A stretch of 61,702 nucleotides of DNA. It comes from Lingula anatina. Its lineage: Eukaryota > Brachiopoda > Lingulata > Lingulida > Lingulidae. This document shows positions 50,096 to 61,702 of this stretch, piece after piece. The translations under genes and the position numbers were made by a program. The notes beneath the pieces are model-generated. The model did not search any database, was not told the origin of the DNA, and saw only the letters and a program-made list of their open reading frames with translations. The DNA is taken from the NCBI RefSeq assembly GCF_001039355.2, contig NW_019775414.1, forward strand, positions 1,073,124 through 1,134,825, given 5' to 3'. How positions within the stretch are numbered: the stretch's first letter is position 1; each line of letters starts with the position of its first letter.

Positions 50096-51516
50096 CATCC
50101 GGGCACTTGCAAGGCTACGATAGGGAGCAGGTCTTATTTATCATTACATATTGAGGGAAAACCCACCATGCATAACATTTAAAGTACGTTAATAATGTTG
50201 ATTTTTGTCTTTCTGGTTTAATATTTAGCCCCTTTTATATGGTTGTACAGGTTGTACCATAGGTTCTGGTAGACCATGCAGAAATCAATGTTAGCCAGGG
50301 AGCAGTCGTTATTTTCTTCACCAGTCTGAGGCAAAGCTTTTTGGGAGTATTTTGTTAATCATTCTAATGGACTTAGATGCTGACTTAATTCCAGTATCCT
50401 CGTTAAACTTATGTGGTAAAATTTTGCCCACGGTTTTAAACTTTAACGATTTTTAGGGAGTGGGGGGGGGGGGGGGTGTTTAATATCTTGGATTCTCATA
50501 TTTTAAATGGATTTTATGAAATTAACTATAATATATATTTACCTGAAATTATAAAACATGGTCATATTCAAATTTTACACATTAGAAATATATTATGCAC
50601 CATAACAGTTTAGCCTCTTTTATTTCATTTTCATCAAATGCGTCATGGACACATGCTCAGCTGTCATCTTGATCTATCACTAGTATAACATTAATTAGTA
50701 TGCAAAAAAAAAAAAAATAATAATAATAATAATAATGATAATAATAATAATAAATTAATAAAAAATAAAATAGATAATAAAAAATTGACTAAAATCTGTT
50801 TACTATTTTAAAATAAATTTAATAAAATTGCCTTGTGTATGTAATTGTAAACTACCCGTATTTATTCCACTATGGAATACATGTACATGCATGTACTCAT
50901 TGTTTATGGGAATTTATTACAAATACTAGCAATTTTGTTAGTTTTTCTGCATTTATGGCCAGTAGAATTTGTGGTATTCTAAAGATGTTTATGTGATTAT
51001 TAGATTTATTAACAGTTCAAAGTGACATCTAAGCATGCTTGTTGGACCATTGGACATACACTTCCATAAAGGAATGATATACATTATATAATGGGTATAC
51101 ATGTACCGGGTACTTGCCTTAGAACATATAATTAACAGCAATTGTTGTAAATGTCTTTCTTAAAGTATCTGTAAACATATTTAGAGCCGGTAATGTTATT
51201 TATTTGAACTAGGTGATGGATTACCATATGCTTATTCCATGCAAGTTTTAATAAACACAATGTATAAGATACTGATTTTTAATTAAAATCAACCAGATTC
51301 ACTTTATTTAACTGTCTTTTGAGAGAAAGTCATTTGGCTGTTTTAAAAAGACTTGCTGAATACTAATAAATGTCTCCATGAAGTTGCAACATTTGATTTC
51401 CTGTTTAATTTCCCCTTTTCAGATGATGGCAAGAGCCCTAGACCTTCCATACAGCAGTACATTTTATTGTTGTTTCTTTTAGATTATAAAGGCCATTACT
51501 GTAAACTATAGAGGGG

Positions 51517-51616
<100 letters not shown>

Positions 51617-52267
51617 TTACCTTCTTATTTATTCAATATTTTGATGTATCCAGAGAACAAAAATCTTCTTGCTTGAAGGAAGACAATCTTTTTTTTTATG
51701 AATCTATTTCCTTTCTTTTTAAAATTTTGACTACAGTAGTTTATATGCAGTTGTACATATTCTCTTTGTTATTATTTTTTTTACTTCACCTGCACTGGCA
51801 AATTTTGTACCATAATTGTCATTTGTATAAGACCCTTTTCACATTGAATTGTACACATATTGGTACTGAAATACTTTGATAAATCATTATCAAAGAATTA
51901 AAGTAATTGTGCTTCAGATAATTTCACTCCCTTTCACAGCTTCACAAGCTGTTTGGGTGAAGTACATGCACTAATATGCTGCTGTACCATTAAAAATAGT
52001 TACAATTAACTGGCTGTGTCAAGTGTGGGAACTTCATTTAGGGGATTCTCTTACTTAACAGCCAGACTACTATAAGTTGTCTATATCCCTAAGTACCGGT
52101 ATTTCAGTACTGCTGGATGTGAAAAGGACCTAACCCAGTTCCTCAGCAAATAATATAATATAATAATAATATAATATTATATATTTATTTCGAGTCTTAA
52201 ATCCGTAAAATGTTCAATAGACTGTACAACATAAAATACAAAGAAGCTTATAGATTAAAATGATTAA

Positions 52268-52604
52268 AGGGATAATAACTCTTTGTTTCGGCCAAAAAAT
52301 GAATTTTCCTGGAGTAAACATCAATTTTCCCATACTTACCAATGGTAAATGAATCCATTTTTACATTCAAAGTTAGTCCTTGGTTTTTTTCTAAAAAGTT
52401 TGGTTTTTTGTTAAAATCTCTTAAGAGATTTTAACAGAGTATAGCCATCAATGGAGGTCACGTGGTCTAAAGACAAGCTCGGATATCAGAATAATAACTA
52501 TAACTGCCGTTTTTGTGGTAAAACAGAATATATTATATTTACATGAGTTATTCACAATGTTTTTATTGTGAAATATAGATCTCATACAAAGAGTTATTAT
52601 CCCT
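52268..52604. mobile_element. piggyBac-like MITE, 337 bp, TTAA flanks, copy B
   Basis: Termini AGGGATAATAACTCTTTG and CAAAGAGTTATTATCCCT are perfect 18-bp inverted repeats. TTAA lies on both sides (52264-52267 and 52605-52608). It shares its whole interior with copy A, with point changes and small indels. A central inverted repeat AAAATCTCTTAAGAGATTTT lies near 52413. No ORF. Confidence 0.92.
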
Positions 52605-52884
52605 TTAAGATATATATAATATATAATAGAAATGAGGCATAAAGGGCATGCACATAAATTTCATTCAGAACAATGCAATGCAGTGTTAAAAATATCAAGC
52701 AAAGGTTTATGTATATGAAGGTTAATGTTCCTTTGTTTATTTCTAAAATCACAAGGCAAATAATTATGTCCAAGAACATTTGCTGGCATCTTCGTACTGG
52801 TGTTTCGAATGCTCCAGGTGTGCTAGTTGTACCTGTGTTCATCCTAGCACTCCTGCTGCAATGTTTATGATTTAATAGCTTATG

Positions 52885-52889
52885 AAAAA

Positions 52890-52954
<65 letters not shown>
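52885..52954. repeat. Poly-A plus (AT)n repeat, second
   Basis: About 23 A followed by about 23 AT units, the same arrangement as at 51517-51612. Confidence 0.95.
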
Positions 52955-52957
<3 letters not shown>

Positions 52958-54344
52958 CTTCTAAGAATCTACTAGCACAAAAGAAAAATAATGACCAGCC
53001 AGTGACTGCACAAATCTGCAAAGTTTTGCCTGTCCAGCTTATTTGTTTACTAGCATTTAGCTTGGGGATAGTGTTTTAAATGCCACAGACTGTATTAAAC
53101 ATCATACACAAATTGCACGTTGAGGTTGAAAAAAAATTTTGCAAAGTTTGATTATATTGGTTCCACATGGTAATACTATAACGAAAAGTGGACTGATGCC
53201 AAATTTTATTCTTTAGATGTGGGTTCTTTGATACCTTGCCTCCAAGGTTATTAACCATGTTCAGATATCAACATTTTGGCTTTTACCTGAATAATTGCAT
53301 TCTGTTGGGCAGATAAATTCAGTCCATCTCTTGAAATATTTTTGTGGGATCTTAAGGAAATTTTTGACGGCAGAGAATTCTGATGTTAATCCAGTTTTTT
53401 CAGTCACCATAACGAGACAAACTTGAATATATCAGATGGTCAAAAATATCAACACTGATTTACAGAATTCCTTTTAAGTTGACAGAACACTTTAAATTAT
53501 TGACTTAAAACCAAGATGGGACAGCATGCTTACTGATGGGATTTGGAAATATACTTTAAGCATCCTTTGAGTGATTACTGTTTTAGGTGGTGTTGTAACC
53601 ATGTAATGCAACAATAAAGCAAGACCATCAAAAAATTCAGTATCTTTAATTATTCTGAATTTAGTTAGCAAACAAAAACAATATACAGAACGTTTTGACA
53701 GAAAACTAACAAATCACTTGAAAACTTTTTAATGTCAAATATCTCTATTACTCTGCTGATTTCATAAAAAATCAACAAACAAAATGAGCCTTTTCACTGA
53801 CAAAAACTTTTCTCTACACAATAAAATATGTACTTTATACTATATCATAAGTGAGGTTTTAAACATAAGAGCCTTAAAAAGTGTCCAAATGACCTTGGAT
53901 GCCCTGTTCCCTATGTAACAGAAAAAAATAATATATTGTTACCTTCACCACCAAGTCTCTGTCTCTCACTATTTTTACTGACAAATAGACAATAGCAGCA
54001 CATCTGTTGTCATGTTATACATCTTTGGCTATTAAGAAGATAGTTGAAATGGTCAAATGGAAATAATTTAAACTGACATAAAGGTACTCTCCATGCATTA
54101 GAAATTTCCCCTTAGTCATATTCTTATTCTGAGCAGTTTCTTCTTCTATCCAGGCATTAGTTAAAGATGATTAAAACCCTTAAATCTTAAGTTTATCTGA
54201 GGCATATTGAGTGTCACTGTCTTCTCAGCCTCCTTGACAGCTTGCATCTGTATTGTCCACAGTACAGGGCTGCAATATAAAACATCACACCATTTCCTGT
54301 GTGAAAGCGAGGCCATGAAGGTGAATATCAGGAAGACCACGTCA

Positions 54345-54372
54345 TTCTAAATGACTGGCCAGTCATTTAGAA
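54345..54372. repeat. 28-bp perfect palindrome, second copy
   Basis: TTCTAAATGACTGG followed by its exact reverse complement. It shares 27 of 28 bases with the copy at 48531-48558. A related GGCCAGTCATT core also occurs near 60531. Confidence 0.9.
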
Positions 54373-55308
54373 CTAAGTCATAAAATGAAAAAGGAATATG
54401 ACATCCATTTCAAGAGCAGCGACGGGTTGAAAAATAAATTGTGAGTAGGAGAAAATTGCTCTTTACCCAAGTAAAATTCATCAAACTTTAATCACTCATC
54501 TCATTCACTATAATTGTTTAGCATTTCAGATATGTTTATGTTTACAGTAACAAAAACAAATCACTAGACTAGAATAACACTGAGAATGTATTATTTCCAC
54601 ATGTCAAAAAAGTTTCGGCTTTCTTGCTGAAATTTACTGAGGCTTATTTGACCCCCTGTACAATATTCTTTCATTAAAACATGAAAAAATGAAGGAAAAC
54701 CAATCTGCAGCAGTCATTATTTATATGTAGAACTTCAAAATGACTGCTAAATGAATAGACATATTCCATTTACACATTTAATTCAACCCATAGAATTGCA
54801 ATAATACTGAATCACATGGTACGTTTTTATTTTTCACAATACATTTTAACTTCCCACTTTGTCTATTATCTGGGCACTGTTAATCACCACCCATATACAG
54901 ATTATTAACAAAAGAAACATCAAGTTGCTGTAATAATAAAAACAATACTAATGATTTTTTCTTATCCTAGGCTACCAGAATATGTAAATTATTTCAAGGA
55001 AATTCAAACCTCATTTCATTGTTTAATCAATTATGTATAATACATAACATCTGTAAACCAATTATCATAGTACTTTCCTTCCAATTCATTTCAATTAAGG
55101 ACAGGATTTAAAAAAAAAAAAATGGAAAACATATGATTGATACGGCCTTTAAGGCAGCAAGTTTACAACTTATATTTATATTATATCATAGTTACAGCCA
55201 AGGTCCAGATATGTGTATTAGGTTCTGGCCTATGTCATCCCCATATCTATTCTTGAATTTTTTGACCATATTTGTAGCTGTGAGTTATGGAAAGTAAATT
55301 AAATGAGT

Positions 55309-58300
55309 TTACATTCTGGCTTGTGCCTCATCCTGTATACCATCCTCATGATCAAGATTCTCTTTATTTGGCAAACTATCTTTCAATTCGGTGTCAATCT
55401 TAACACCAGACGCTGCTTCTTCTCTAGTGCTATGAAGACCTTCCTGTTCAATTTCCACATCATTTCCGTTGCCTTCTTTTGAGTCTAATTCAGAGCTCTG
55501 TGAAGTGAGCATGTTATCGTCTTCCATATCTAGTGAGGCCATAGGTTGGGTGTTAGATGTCTCTTCCAGAGCTTCCTCTGGCTGTGATTCCATGGCAACA
55601 TCCATATATGTATCTTCAGCTTGGGTGGTGCTGGAACCAGCTGCTGCCGTCTTCTCCACTGATTTTGCTGAAAAAGAAATTTTGCAGTAGTAAAAATTTC
55701 ATCTCTTTCATTCATGCATATTTTTTTTTTGTGATTTATTTCATACTTTAAAAAAAAGTAACTATGTGGTTACTTTCTCTCATAGTTAAATTCTAGGAAT
55801 CAAAGATCTTTTAAGTAGAAAATAACAATTCATTTTTTTCTGTTTTTTGACGGATAATCTAAACAAAATTCAATATTTTTTTGTTAGTGCTATTCTATTT
55901 TAAACACTTGCATTTATCATCTTTAGTGGAAGTGTTGTTGCCATTATCGCCATCTCCTCCATAAAAGTCAGATGGAAGAGGAAAATAATCCAACATCTTG
56001 CTCTCATAGAATCCAACATCCACAGGGAGAAATAGGCAGAATATTATGAGGTCAACCTGGAAAAAAGGAGAGTTGTCACTTTATTTTTAATTTGAATGTA
56101 GAAAAAATGCAGGCAAGATTGAAATCCAGACAGATTTTTTAATATGATTTTAGGACATTTAATAATTGCCTAATCATGGCTGAAATTGCTACACATCAAT
56201 GTGTGCTTCATAAATGAGCTCGGGTCAGGAAACCATCAACTGATGCCTTTTGTTAGCATCAGCTTTAATGTGTATAAAACAAGCAAGTATTCAAGCATTC
56301 AAGTTTCATAAAAAATTTAGACATGTATTTTGCTACATGACTAAATAAGTGCGAAAGTTCCTTTACAGGACTAAGGTCCAATTTTGCTTCCTGTTTTTTA
56401 TTCAGGCTGCATTCACATGGAAAATCTATTTTCTAAAAATCTATTTTCGGTATCTTGTGATCACGGTCTGTGCCCTGAATACCCCGCGGTGTAATTACTG
56501 GCAGCACCAAGAATTAATTACGGCTTTGGAAGTAACTGGCTCGCGCTGCCAGTAATTATGCCGTGGGGTATTTAGGGCACAGACCGTGATCACAAGATAC
56601 CGCAAATAGATTTTTAGATTTTTAGAAAATAGATTTTCCATGTGAACGATCCCTTAGTTCAATATTTATGCCGAAACATTTTCTAAAAAACCATTAATAC
56701 AAAAAGTTTCTGGAGAAAAGGACTCAGTACTACTTGTTAACCCATTAACAAGTATTTTTCTGAAAAATTTCCAAATGTTTAGTCAAATAAATAACCAAGC
56801 AATACCACCATATGACACAAGTTTTTATGTTTCATTGCATTGTGGAAAAAATCTACTTGTATTTTACCAGTATTAATTCCAAACTTCCCTCTGAAGAGGA
56901 CATCAATGACTTTGCAATTACCTTTAAACAGGGTCTCCATAAAAATTGATAATGTAGAACAATACACAAACCTCAATCAAATATATAAGAACCTTTTATA
57001 GGATTCCGAAAAAAATACAGGAACCATAGCTGCAATTCTAGGAGCACTGGCAGGCCTGTAATGCTAATTCTGCCATTGCTCCTAGAATTGCAATGATTCC
57101 TGCAAAATATTTCACATTTTTTGTAGTCAACCTAGAGCATATTCAGCATTTAGCTACATTTTACTATAATTAAGTGGTCACTTACAGTATCTGCATTGTC
57201 TCCCTCTTCAAGCCAGTTTCTAACACAGGATAGTGCAGTATCGCAGGCAGGCTCATTGGGATAACCTAATATGATGTAAAAACAATCAAAATAGTACATC
57301 TAAAAATAATTTATTAATGTCTGAAAATAAATTCAATACGTGCAAGCAGAGTTTAAAGTGATTTCAGTAATTTGATTACTGTAGCAAAACAATACCTATA
57401 AATATCATTTAAGTTTGCTCAACTATACAATTACATGCAATTGTTTTTATTTTTACTATACAATTAAATCACACTTCTAAAAAAAAACACAAATCTATGT
57501 TTAATTTGGCGTAAAGAAAAAAATCATATAGCCAAACAGCATCCACCACTTTATATTTTACTTTATTTTATTTTATTTTATATTTTACAGAACTTCATTT
57601 TATCATAATACACCGCTGCTGCTGTGATTATGTACAATCACAACAAACAATCTTATAACAGGACTATGAGAAGACAAAACCTTAAAAATTTCACAGACAC
57701 CCAAAATAAATCTTGGTAAAAGAATCTTGATATAATTACTTCTGCTAGCACGTTTGTATGTAGCGTTCCAGTTACATTAATTTGCTAACTGTTCAGCAGT
57801 AAAGATATAACAACAATTACAACATTAATCTAGGTCACTCAGCTGATGTAAATGAGTGCTTCTAAAAGGAAATTAATAAAAGTTAACACCTCTCTTTTTC
57901 ACATCTTTGACAGTTGCATTTCAATATATTACATAACATGTCTCAGCTGTACCTACCATATATGCCAGTGGATATACAGGGGAACGCCTGGGAAAGATGA
58001 ATGAAAAAGAGTAAATTCTAAAACTTTTTAAGTACTACTATTTGTCATTACTCCCAATCTTTTGATAGGTGCATACAACATGAGAGAAATATTTTTTTAT
58101 AATCAACCAATCAATTAATCAATAAAAAACTAGACACTTTAGACAAAGAAGTAATTTCCATTGCTCCATTTTAGGTAAAACTGGCAAATTCCAGTGAACA
58201 CTGAAATAATTTATCCCACTTTGCAATATTATCAGTGACCAACTTCAGTGTACATTTGCCCTTTATTCCTTGCATGCCATTTTACACAAGTTCTCAATCT

Positions 58301-60313
58301 AAACCATGTGTACAGGTTCAATGTTCAAATAAGGTTACTTCTAGTAACTTGAAACAAAAGATTTTGAAATAATTCTAACATGCATCAACCCCTTACACAT
58401 AGTGGTTTAACTGGATTGCAAAACACCACAATAACTGTTGAACAAACTGAATGTTTGAAGACCTGCCTTTCACGGAAAAAAGCTAACTATCAGGTTTGAA
58501 TAAACATATGAAAATATACAAAGTTGGTCTTTTTGCCAAACAAACCTCCTACAGACATAACAGTGTCTGTATATCATGAAGGATGAAAGAAAGCAAGTCA
58601 AGAAAGATTTCATCATCAGGCCTTCTTTTATCATTTTCATAATTATCTCATATAGAAAGATTTCATCATCAGGGCTTCTTTTATCATTTTCATAATTATC
58701 TCAAATAGGACATATTAAAAACATTTTTTTAGATTTTCTTTATCCCACTTTCTTTGTAATTAATTTCATTCAAAAATAAAAATTTGCACTTTTAATTTTT
58801 GGCATTTCATGCAAGTACACCTTTTTAATATATGCTAACTTTTAAAAATATACCCACGTCTTTTGAAATTTTTAAGTATTTGCATTATAAATACAAAACT
58901 TCAACATTTTGGTTGCAATGTTACAATTCAATTACAAGTAACAAACATAAACTGACTACTGAACACAAACTCCCCCTAACATAAACACTACACACACCCA
59001 ATCTCTCTTGCGCTAGAAGTTCTATCACCTACCACTGTCCTCAGTTTGTACTCTTTCATCAGGTTCAGACAAGACACGTAGCAACTTTTCAATCTGTCCT
59101 CATTCTCACCCACTGGACCAACAGTATGGATTACATCTGAAACACCAAAAATTTGTCTTAACTCTTTGCCATTTAATAAAATATTTCGTGATTTGCAGAA
59201 AAAATAAGAAAAACGTCAAATGCACATCTTCTTTCAGGTGATACTTAAGGGGCCCGCACACGGTGAGCATTTGGCGCTGCGCCGTTTTCTCATCGTGTGC
59301 GGGGGTATTTTGGTGAGATTTTTGTCTCACGCGCGGCTGAGCAAAATTTCTCATGTGTTTGATTTTTTTGGTCTCTTGAGGCAAATGTCTCAGCGTGTGC
59401 GGGGTGCAAGCGCTGATTGCTCACACCATGCTAACAATGCGCATGTGCCAGTAGCCGGAAACAAACAAAAATGGCAGCCCCCAGCGAAGTCAACAAAAAT
59501 GTACACAGTTATAGTTAGTCTGGTTAATAAACGTGGTCACCATTATCCATTACTATCAGAAAAAACAACAATATGTAATGTTTTCTTAAACACATGATCC
59601 AACAGTTCACAGTGCGTCCGCTAGGGGCAGGCCGGGAGGCACCTCTGCTGAGCAAAGAGCGCATCGTTTGCGGGGAGCTGAGGAGCGCGAGCATCTGGCG
59701 CAGCGCAAGTGGCGCGCGCCGAATGCTCACCGTGTGCGGGCCCCTTTAGTTGGGCTGGACCACAAGTACTTGCACTGCTGGACATGAGATATTTCTCGAG
59801 GGGGGCAACCACTTTTCAAAACCTGACTTATACCCTGTTTTATAAAGCCACAGATCCATTTCTCTTTTTCATTTTGGTATTACAGAAAAACTAAATGTGT
59901 TATTCATTGCAGATTACTCTTTTAGTTTTACATTACAGTGCATGTCAGAGGTTTCACATCTTTATACAGGTAAACACTAGGTGAATAAATATTTTTGGGC
60001 CATGAAAAAAAAATGAGTGTGAATACTTTTATCATCATACAATAATTCTGCCAGTACTTTTACACACTGAATATTATCTTAAAAATCATATCTTCTCTGT
60101 GCAGAAAGTTACAGAAATAATATCATAAACAGTTCATCACATTCATAATATTTGAGTTGATAACATAATTGTAAGAACTAACATCACTTACAATTATTAA
60201 TAAGAAAGTTCTGTGAACTTTGCTTATTTAGCAAAATGTGCAATTGCAAACACATGAACATACATACAATCAACTGAACAAAGGTTACTTACATTTGGCT
60301 GGCAGCTTATATC
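55309..60313 (-). CDS. MACROD1/2-type macrodomain ADP-ribosyl hydrolase (3' part)
   Basis: Removes mono-ADP-ribose from proteins and hydrolyses O-acetyl-ADP-ribose. Six minus-strand exons: 60313-60293, 59136-59033, 57987-57957, 57265-57186, 56056-55912 and 55667-55309. The 5' exons, including the N-terminal half of the macrodomain, lie beyond the right edge. Readable family blocks are GYKLPAKYVIHTVGP, SCYVSCLNLMKEYKLRTV, the ligand-binding loop AFPCISTGIYGYPNEPA, NWLEEGDNADTVDLIIFC and YESKMLDYFPL. The last exon (about 118 residues) is acidic and low in complexity, like the tail of MACROD2 rather than MACROD1. Two exons are very short (21 and 31 nt). The donor after 55912 seems to be GC (AAAT|GCAAGT); this junction, and therefore attachment of the acidic exon, is the least certain part. 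Confidence 0.88.
55668..55911 (-). other. Candidate GC-AG intron in the MACROD gene
   Basis: The following exon, starting at 55667, needs phase 1. The available GT at AAG|TGTTTA positions are either wrong phase or very weak, while AAAT|GCAAGT gives phase 1 and matches the GC-donor consensus from the GC onward. The -1 base is T rather than the usual G. Confidence 0.5.
56411..56647. mobile_element. Palindromic foldback element, copy 2
   Basis: The left arm ATTCACATGGAAAATCTATT through GGTATCTTGTGATCACGGTC, CTGTGCCCTGAATACC and TAATTACTGGCAGC is repeated inverted on the right, giving arms of about 95 bp round a loop of about 40 bp. The right edge extends CGATCCCTTAG, which matches the left edge of copy 1. 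It lies in a MACROD intron. Confidence 0.88.
57032..57091. repeat. Inverted repeat with 22-bp arms
   Basis: Arms 57032-57053 (GCAATTCTAGGAGCACTGGC onward) and 57070-57091 pair with one mismatch, and weaker pairing extends outward through CAGGAAYCAT. It lies in the MACROD intron after exon 57265-57186. Likely a tiny foldback relic. Confidence 0.8.
58601..58706. repeat. Two-copy 53-bp tandem duplication
   Basis: Units 58601-58653 and 58654-58706 start AGAAAGATTTCATCATCAGG and differ at about two positions, so the duplication is recent. It is in a MACROD intron. Confidence 0.93.
59248..59745. mobile_element. PIF/Harbinger-like MITE, 498 bp, TTA target duplication
   Basis: The inverted termini AGGGGCCCGCACACGGTGAG are identical at both ends and continue with few changes through GCATTTGGCGC. 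TTA lies on both sides (59245-59247 and 59746-59748). The three-base TTA/TAA target and GC-rich termini fit PIF/Harbinger. The motif GTGTGCGGG recurs inside at about 59295 and 59395 as well as at the right end. The element is far more GC-rich than its surroundings. No transposase is encoded. Confidence 0.88.
60293..60313 (-). other. 21-nt microexon of the MACROD gene
   Basis: Flanked by ATTGCAG on its 5' side and GTAAGT on its 3' side. It encodes the end of a Gly codon, YKLPAK, and the first base of Tyr; the next exon completes Tyr and continues VIHTVGP. The family sequence requires these residues, so the exon is real. Confidence 0.85.
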
Positions 60314-60388
60314 CTGCAATGAAAGTAGATAATAATACAATTATCTAATTTCAAAGTAAATGCAAAGGTCAAATCAAACCATTAACCT

Positions 60389-60720
60389 GAAAGGCCAACT
60401 CCATAGGATTTTCCCCACCAAAATGAATTTTCCTGGGGTAAAGGGCAATTTTTTCCTACACGTGAATTATTGTTCTGGCACTTGGATGTCTTATTCCATT
60501 TTCAATATGATAATTTACTTTATATTGACCGGCCAGTCATTATTATGGCATTCTGTCACCATATACATGGCCTTGTTTTCACACAACAAAATGGCAGGGT
60601 GTTCTATATCAGGGCCTGTGCCATTTATAACACAGACGTTGCAAGCTAGTGATGGCTACAGTAAGGATGATGAGAAGGAAATAACGACACAAGGTACGGT
60701 TCAGATAAACTTTATTTAAA
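60389..60720. mobile_element. Mosaic of MITE-family fragments
   Basis: AAAATGAATTTTCCTGG near 60420 matches the interior of the TTAA-flanked MITEs. GGCCAGTCATTAT near 60531 matches half of the 28-bp palindrome. TTTAAAGGG near 60714 resembles a TTAA end. The pieces are diverged and boundaries cannot be set. Confidence 0.4.
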
Positions 60721-61131
60721 GGGTCTTATTGTCTTAAGAGTCTTAACTGGGAAATATAAGAAGCTTTACAAGATATGAATGTGGCTTTGTGGGATTTGGA
60801 AATGTAGGGAGAGAACCTCTAGATATTAATTTTGGCAGAAAGATCCCATGAAGTGTCACTTTAAAACAATATTCAATTACCGACTTTGGCTGAGGTCATG
60901 TCCTGGCCAGGTTCAATTTAAACCTGTGATAAATGACTGATGCCAAAGTGTACAACTGCTTTGTTATATGATCACAAATTTTTAAAACAATAAAAAATAA
61001 CTTTTACATATTGATAACTCATTGATGACGAATCTGGTTCTTGCAGTGGTCATAGAGATCCAAAATGGTGAGTGAGTTGACTTGGTCAACTGACTAAAAC
61101 AACTGCAGGGCTAGACACTAACTTTTATGAG

Positions 61132-61193
61132 CACCTGTCCTTCGGACAGGTGGTCATAAATTTGACCTGTCCGATTTTCAAACCAACCTGTCC
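61132..61193. repeat. Hairpin and repeated ACCTGTCC motif
   Basis: CACCTGTCC and GGACAGGTG form a 9-bp-arm hairpin with a 3-base loop (61132-61152). ACCTGTCC then recurs directly at 61165-61172 and 61186-61193. It could be part of a dispersed repeat. Confidence 0.75.
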
Positions 61194-61505
61194 AACAAAA
61201 CCAATATTTTTTTTTCTATTCATACCTAGAACTTTGTAAATTAATATGTGTAGTCATACATTTAATGTATTTATTACCAAAATACTCAATCAAATGAGCT
61301 GGGAAAATGCACCTTAAAGTGAATTTATTTTCAGATAAAAAGTTGTTTTTTCATACAGTACTTGTGAACTCCTGAAGATTAAATCTTGCATATAAGTCTG
61401 ATTTAACATAGTTCCAACCAGGGCTTCCTAGGATTTGGGGTACAGGGTCTACTAATTGTAAATCTGCAATTTGATAACAGATTCACATGAAGTTTAACCA
61501 CAGCT

Positions 61506-61533
61506 AAAAAAAAAAAAAAAAAAAAAAAAAAAA
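61506..61533. repeat. Poly-A run, 28 bases
   Basis: Uninterrupted A homopolymer in the last part of the window, followed by a GC-richer stretch. Confidence 0.95.
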
Positions 61534-61702
61534 CTGAGCGGGAAGTGGGGAGGGGGTACTGTTAAATTAATTTTATTAAAATATTCAAAATTAATGATAT
61601 TTGAATATAGTTCAATGAAAAGTTAAATAATATTCATTTTATAATACTTAACTTTTATTTATGTTAAGAATTTAACTTCTTTAGGGGTTATCATGTGTTT
61701 GA

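Larger units (their letters stand above)
60314..61702. other. MACROD intron running off the right edge
   Basis: No upstream MACROD exon was recognised here, so the interval is read as an intron. It holds the MITE mosaic above, a CCTGTCC hairpin cluster at 61132-61193 and a poly-A run at 61506-61533. Confidence 0.55.

Noticed and set aside
59220-59597. 125-residue ORF overlapping the Harbinger-like MITE
   Set aside because: It reads through the TIR and non-coding interior; no transposase motif is visible.

Overview
This window is eukaryotic nuclear DNA from an animal. Genes are split into short exons with mostly GT-AG introns, base composition is AT-rich, and microsatellites and short non-autonomous DNA transposons are common. 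The gene families are metazoan. The overall style suits a marine invertebrate, perhaps a lophotrochozoan such as a mollusc, but the species cannot be fixed from the sequence alone. No bacterial operon, CRISPR array, tRNA, rRNA or virus was recognised. All gene models were built by hand from reading-frame continuity, splice sites and remembered family motifs.

Layout, left to right. 1-2505: non-coding, with a very long palindrome. 2506-5674 (-): DCAF4, a WD40 substrate receptor for CUL4-DDB1 ubiquitin ligases, six exons. 6093-8720 (+): RRP15, a nucleolar 60S biogenesis factor, five exons, divergent from DCAF4 across about 420 bp. 9853-13648 (+): ALKBH1, an Fe(II)/2-oxoglutarate dioxygenase, six exons, with a GC-AG intron and an unusual cysteine-bearing insert of about 140 residues. 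13947-15212 (-): an unrecognised three-exon gene, tail-to-tail with ALKBH1, with CRE-like sites in its 5' flank. 18675-25624 (+): a LAMP-family lysosomal membrane glycoprotein with one LAMP domain on a mucin-like stalk, seven exons. 29758-41628 (-): a group II p21-activated kinase (PAK4/5/6 type), nine coding exons, with a likely non-coding first exon near 50.05 kb. 55309-60313 (-, continuing past the right edge): the 3' part of a MACROD1/2-type macrodomain ADP-ribosyl-hydrolase with an acidic tail.

The genes do not form one pathway. The order LAMP - group II PAK - MACROD is notable because, from memory, human 20p12 carries LAMP5, PAK5 and MACROD2 in the same neighbourhood. DCAF4 and ALKBH1 both lie on human 14q24. 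This may be old linkage.

The right half (43-60 kb) is rich in miniature transposons, several defined to the base: a 668-bp element with perfect 76-bp terminal inverted repeats and an 8-bp target duplication (hAT-like); two 337-339 bp elements flanked by TTAA (piggyBac-like) plus relics; a 498-bp element with a TTA duplication (PIF/Harbinger-like); two copies of an almost wholly palindromic foldback element; and a 28-bp palindrome seen twice. No wholly new multi-gene system was found. The best leads are the ALKBH1 insert, the GC-AG introns, the possible LAMP-PAK-MACROD synteny and the transposon families.
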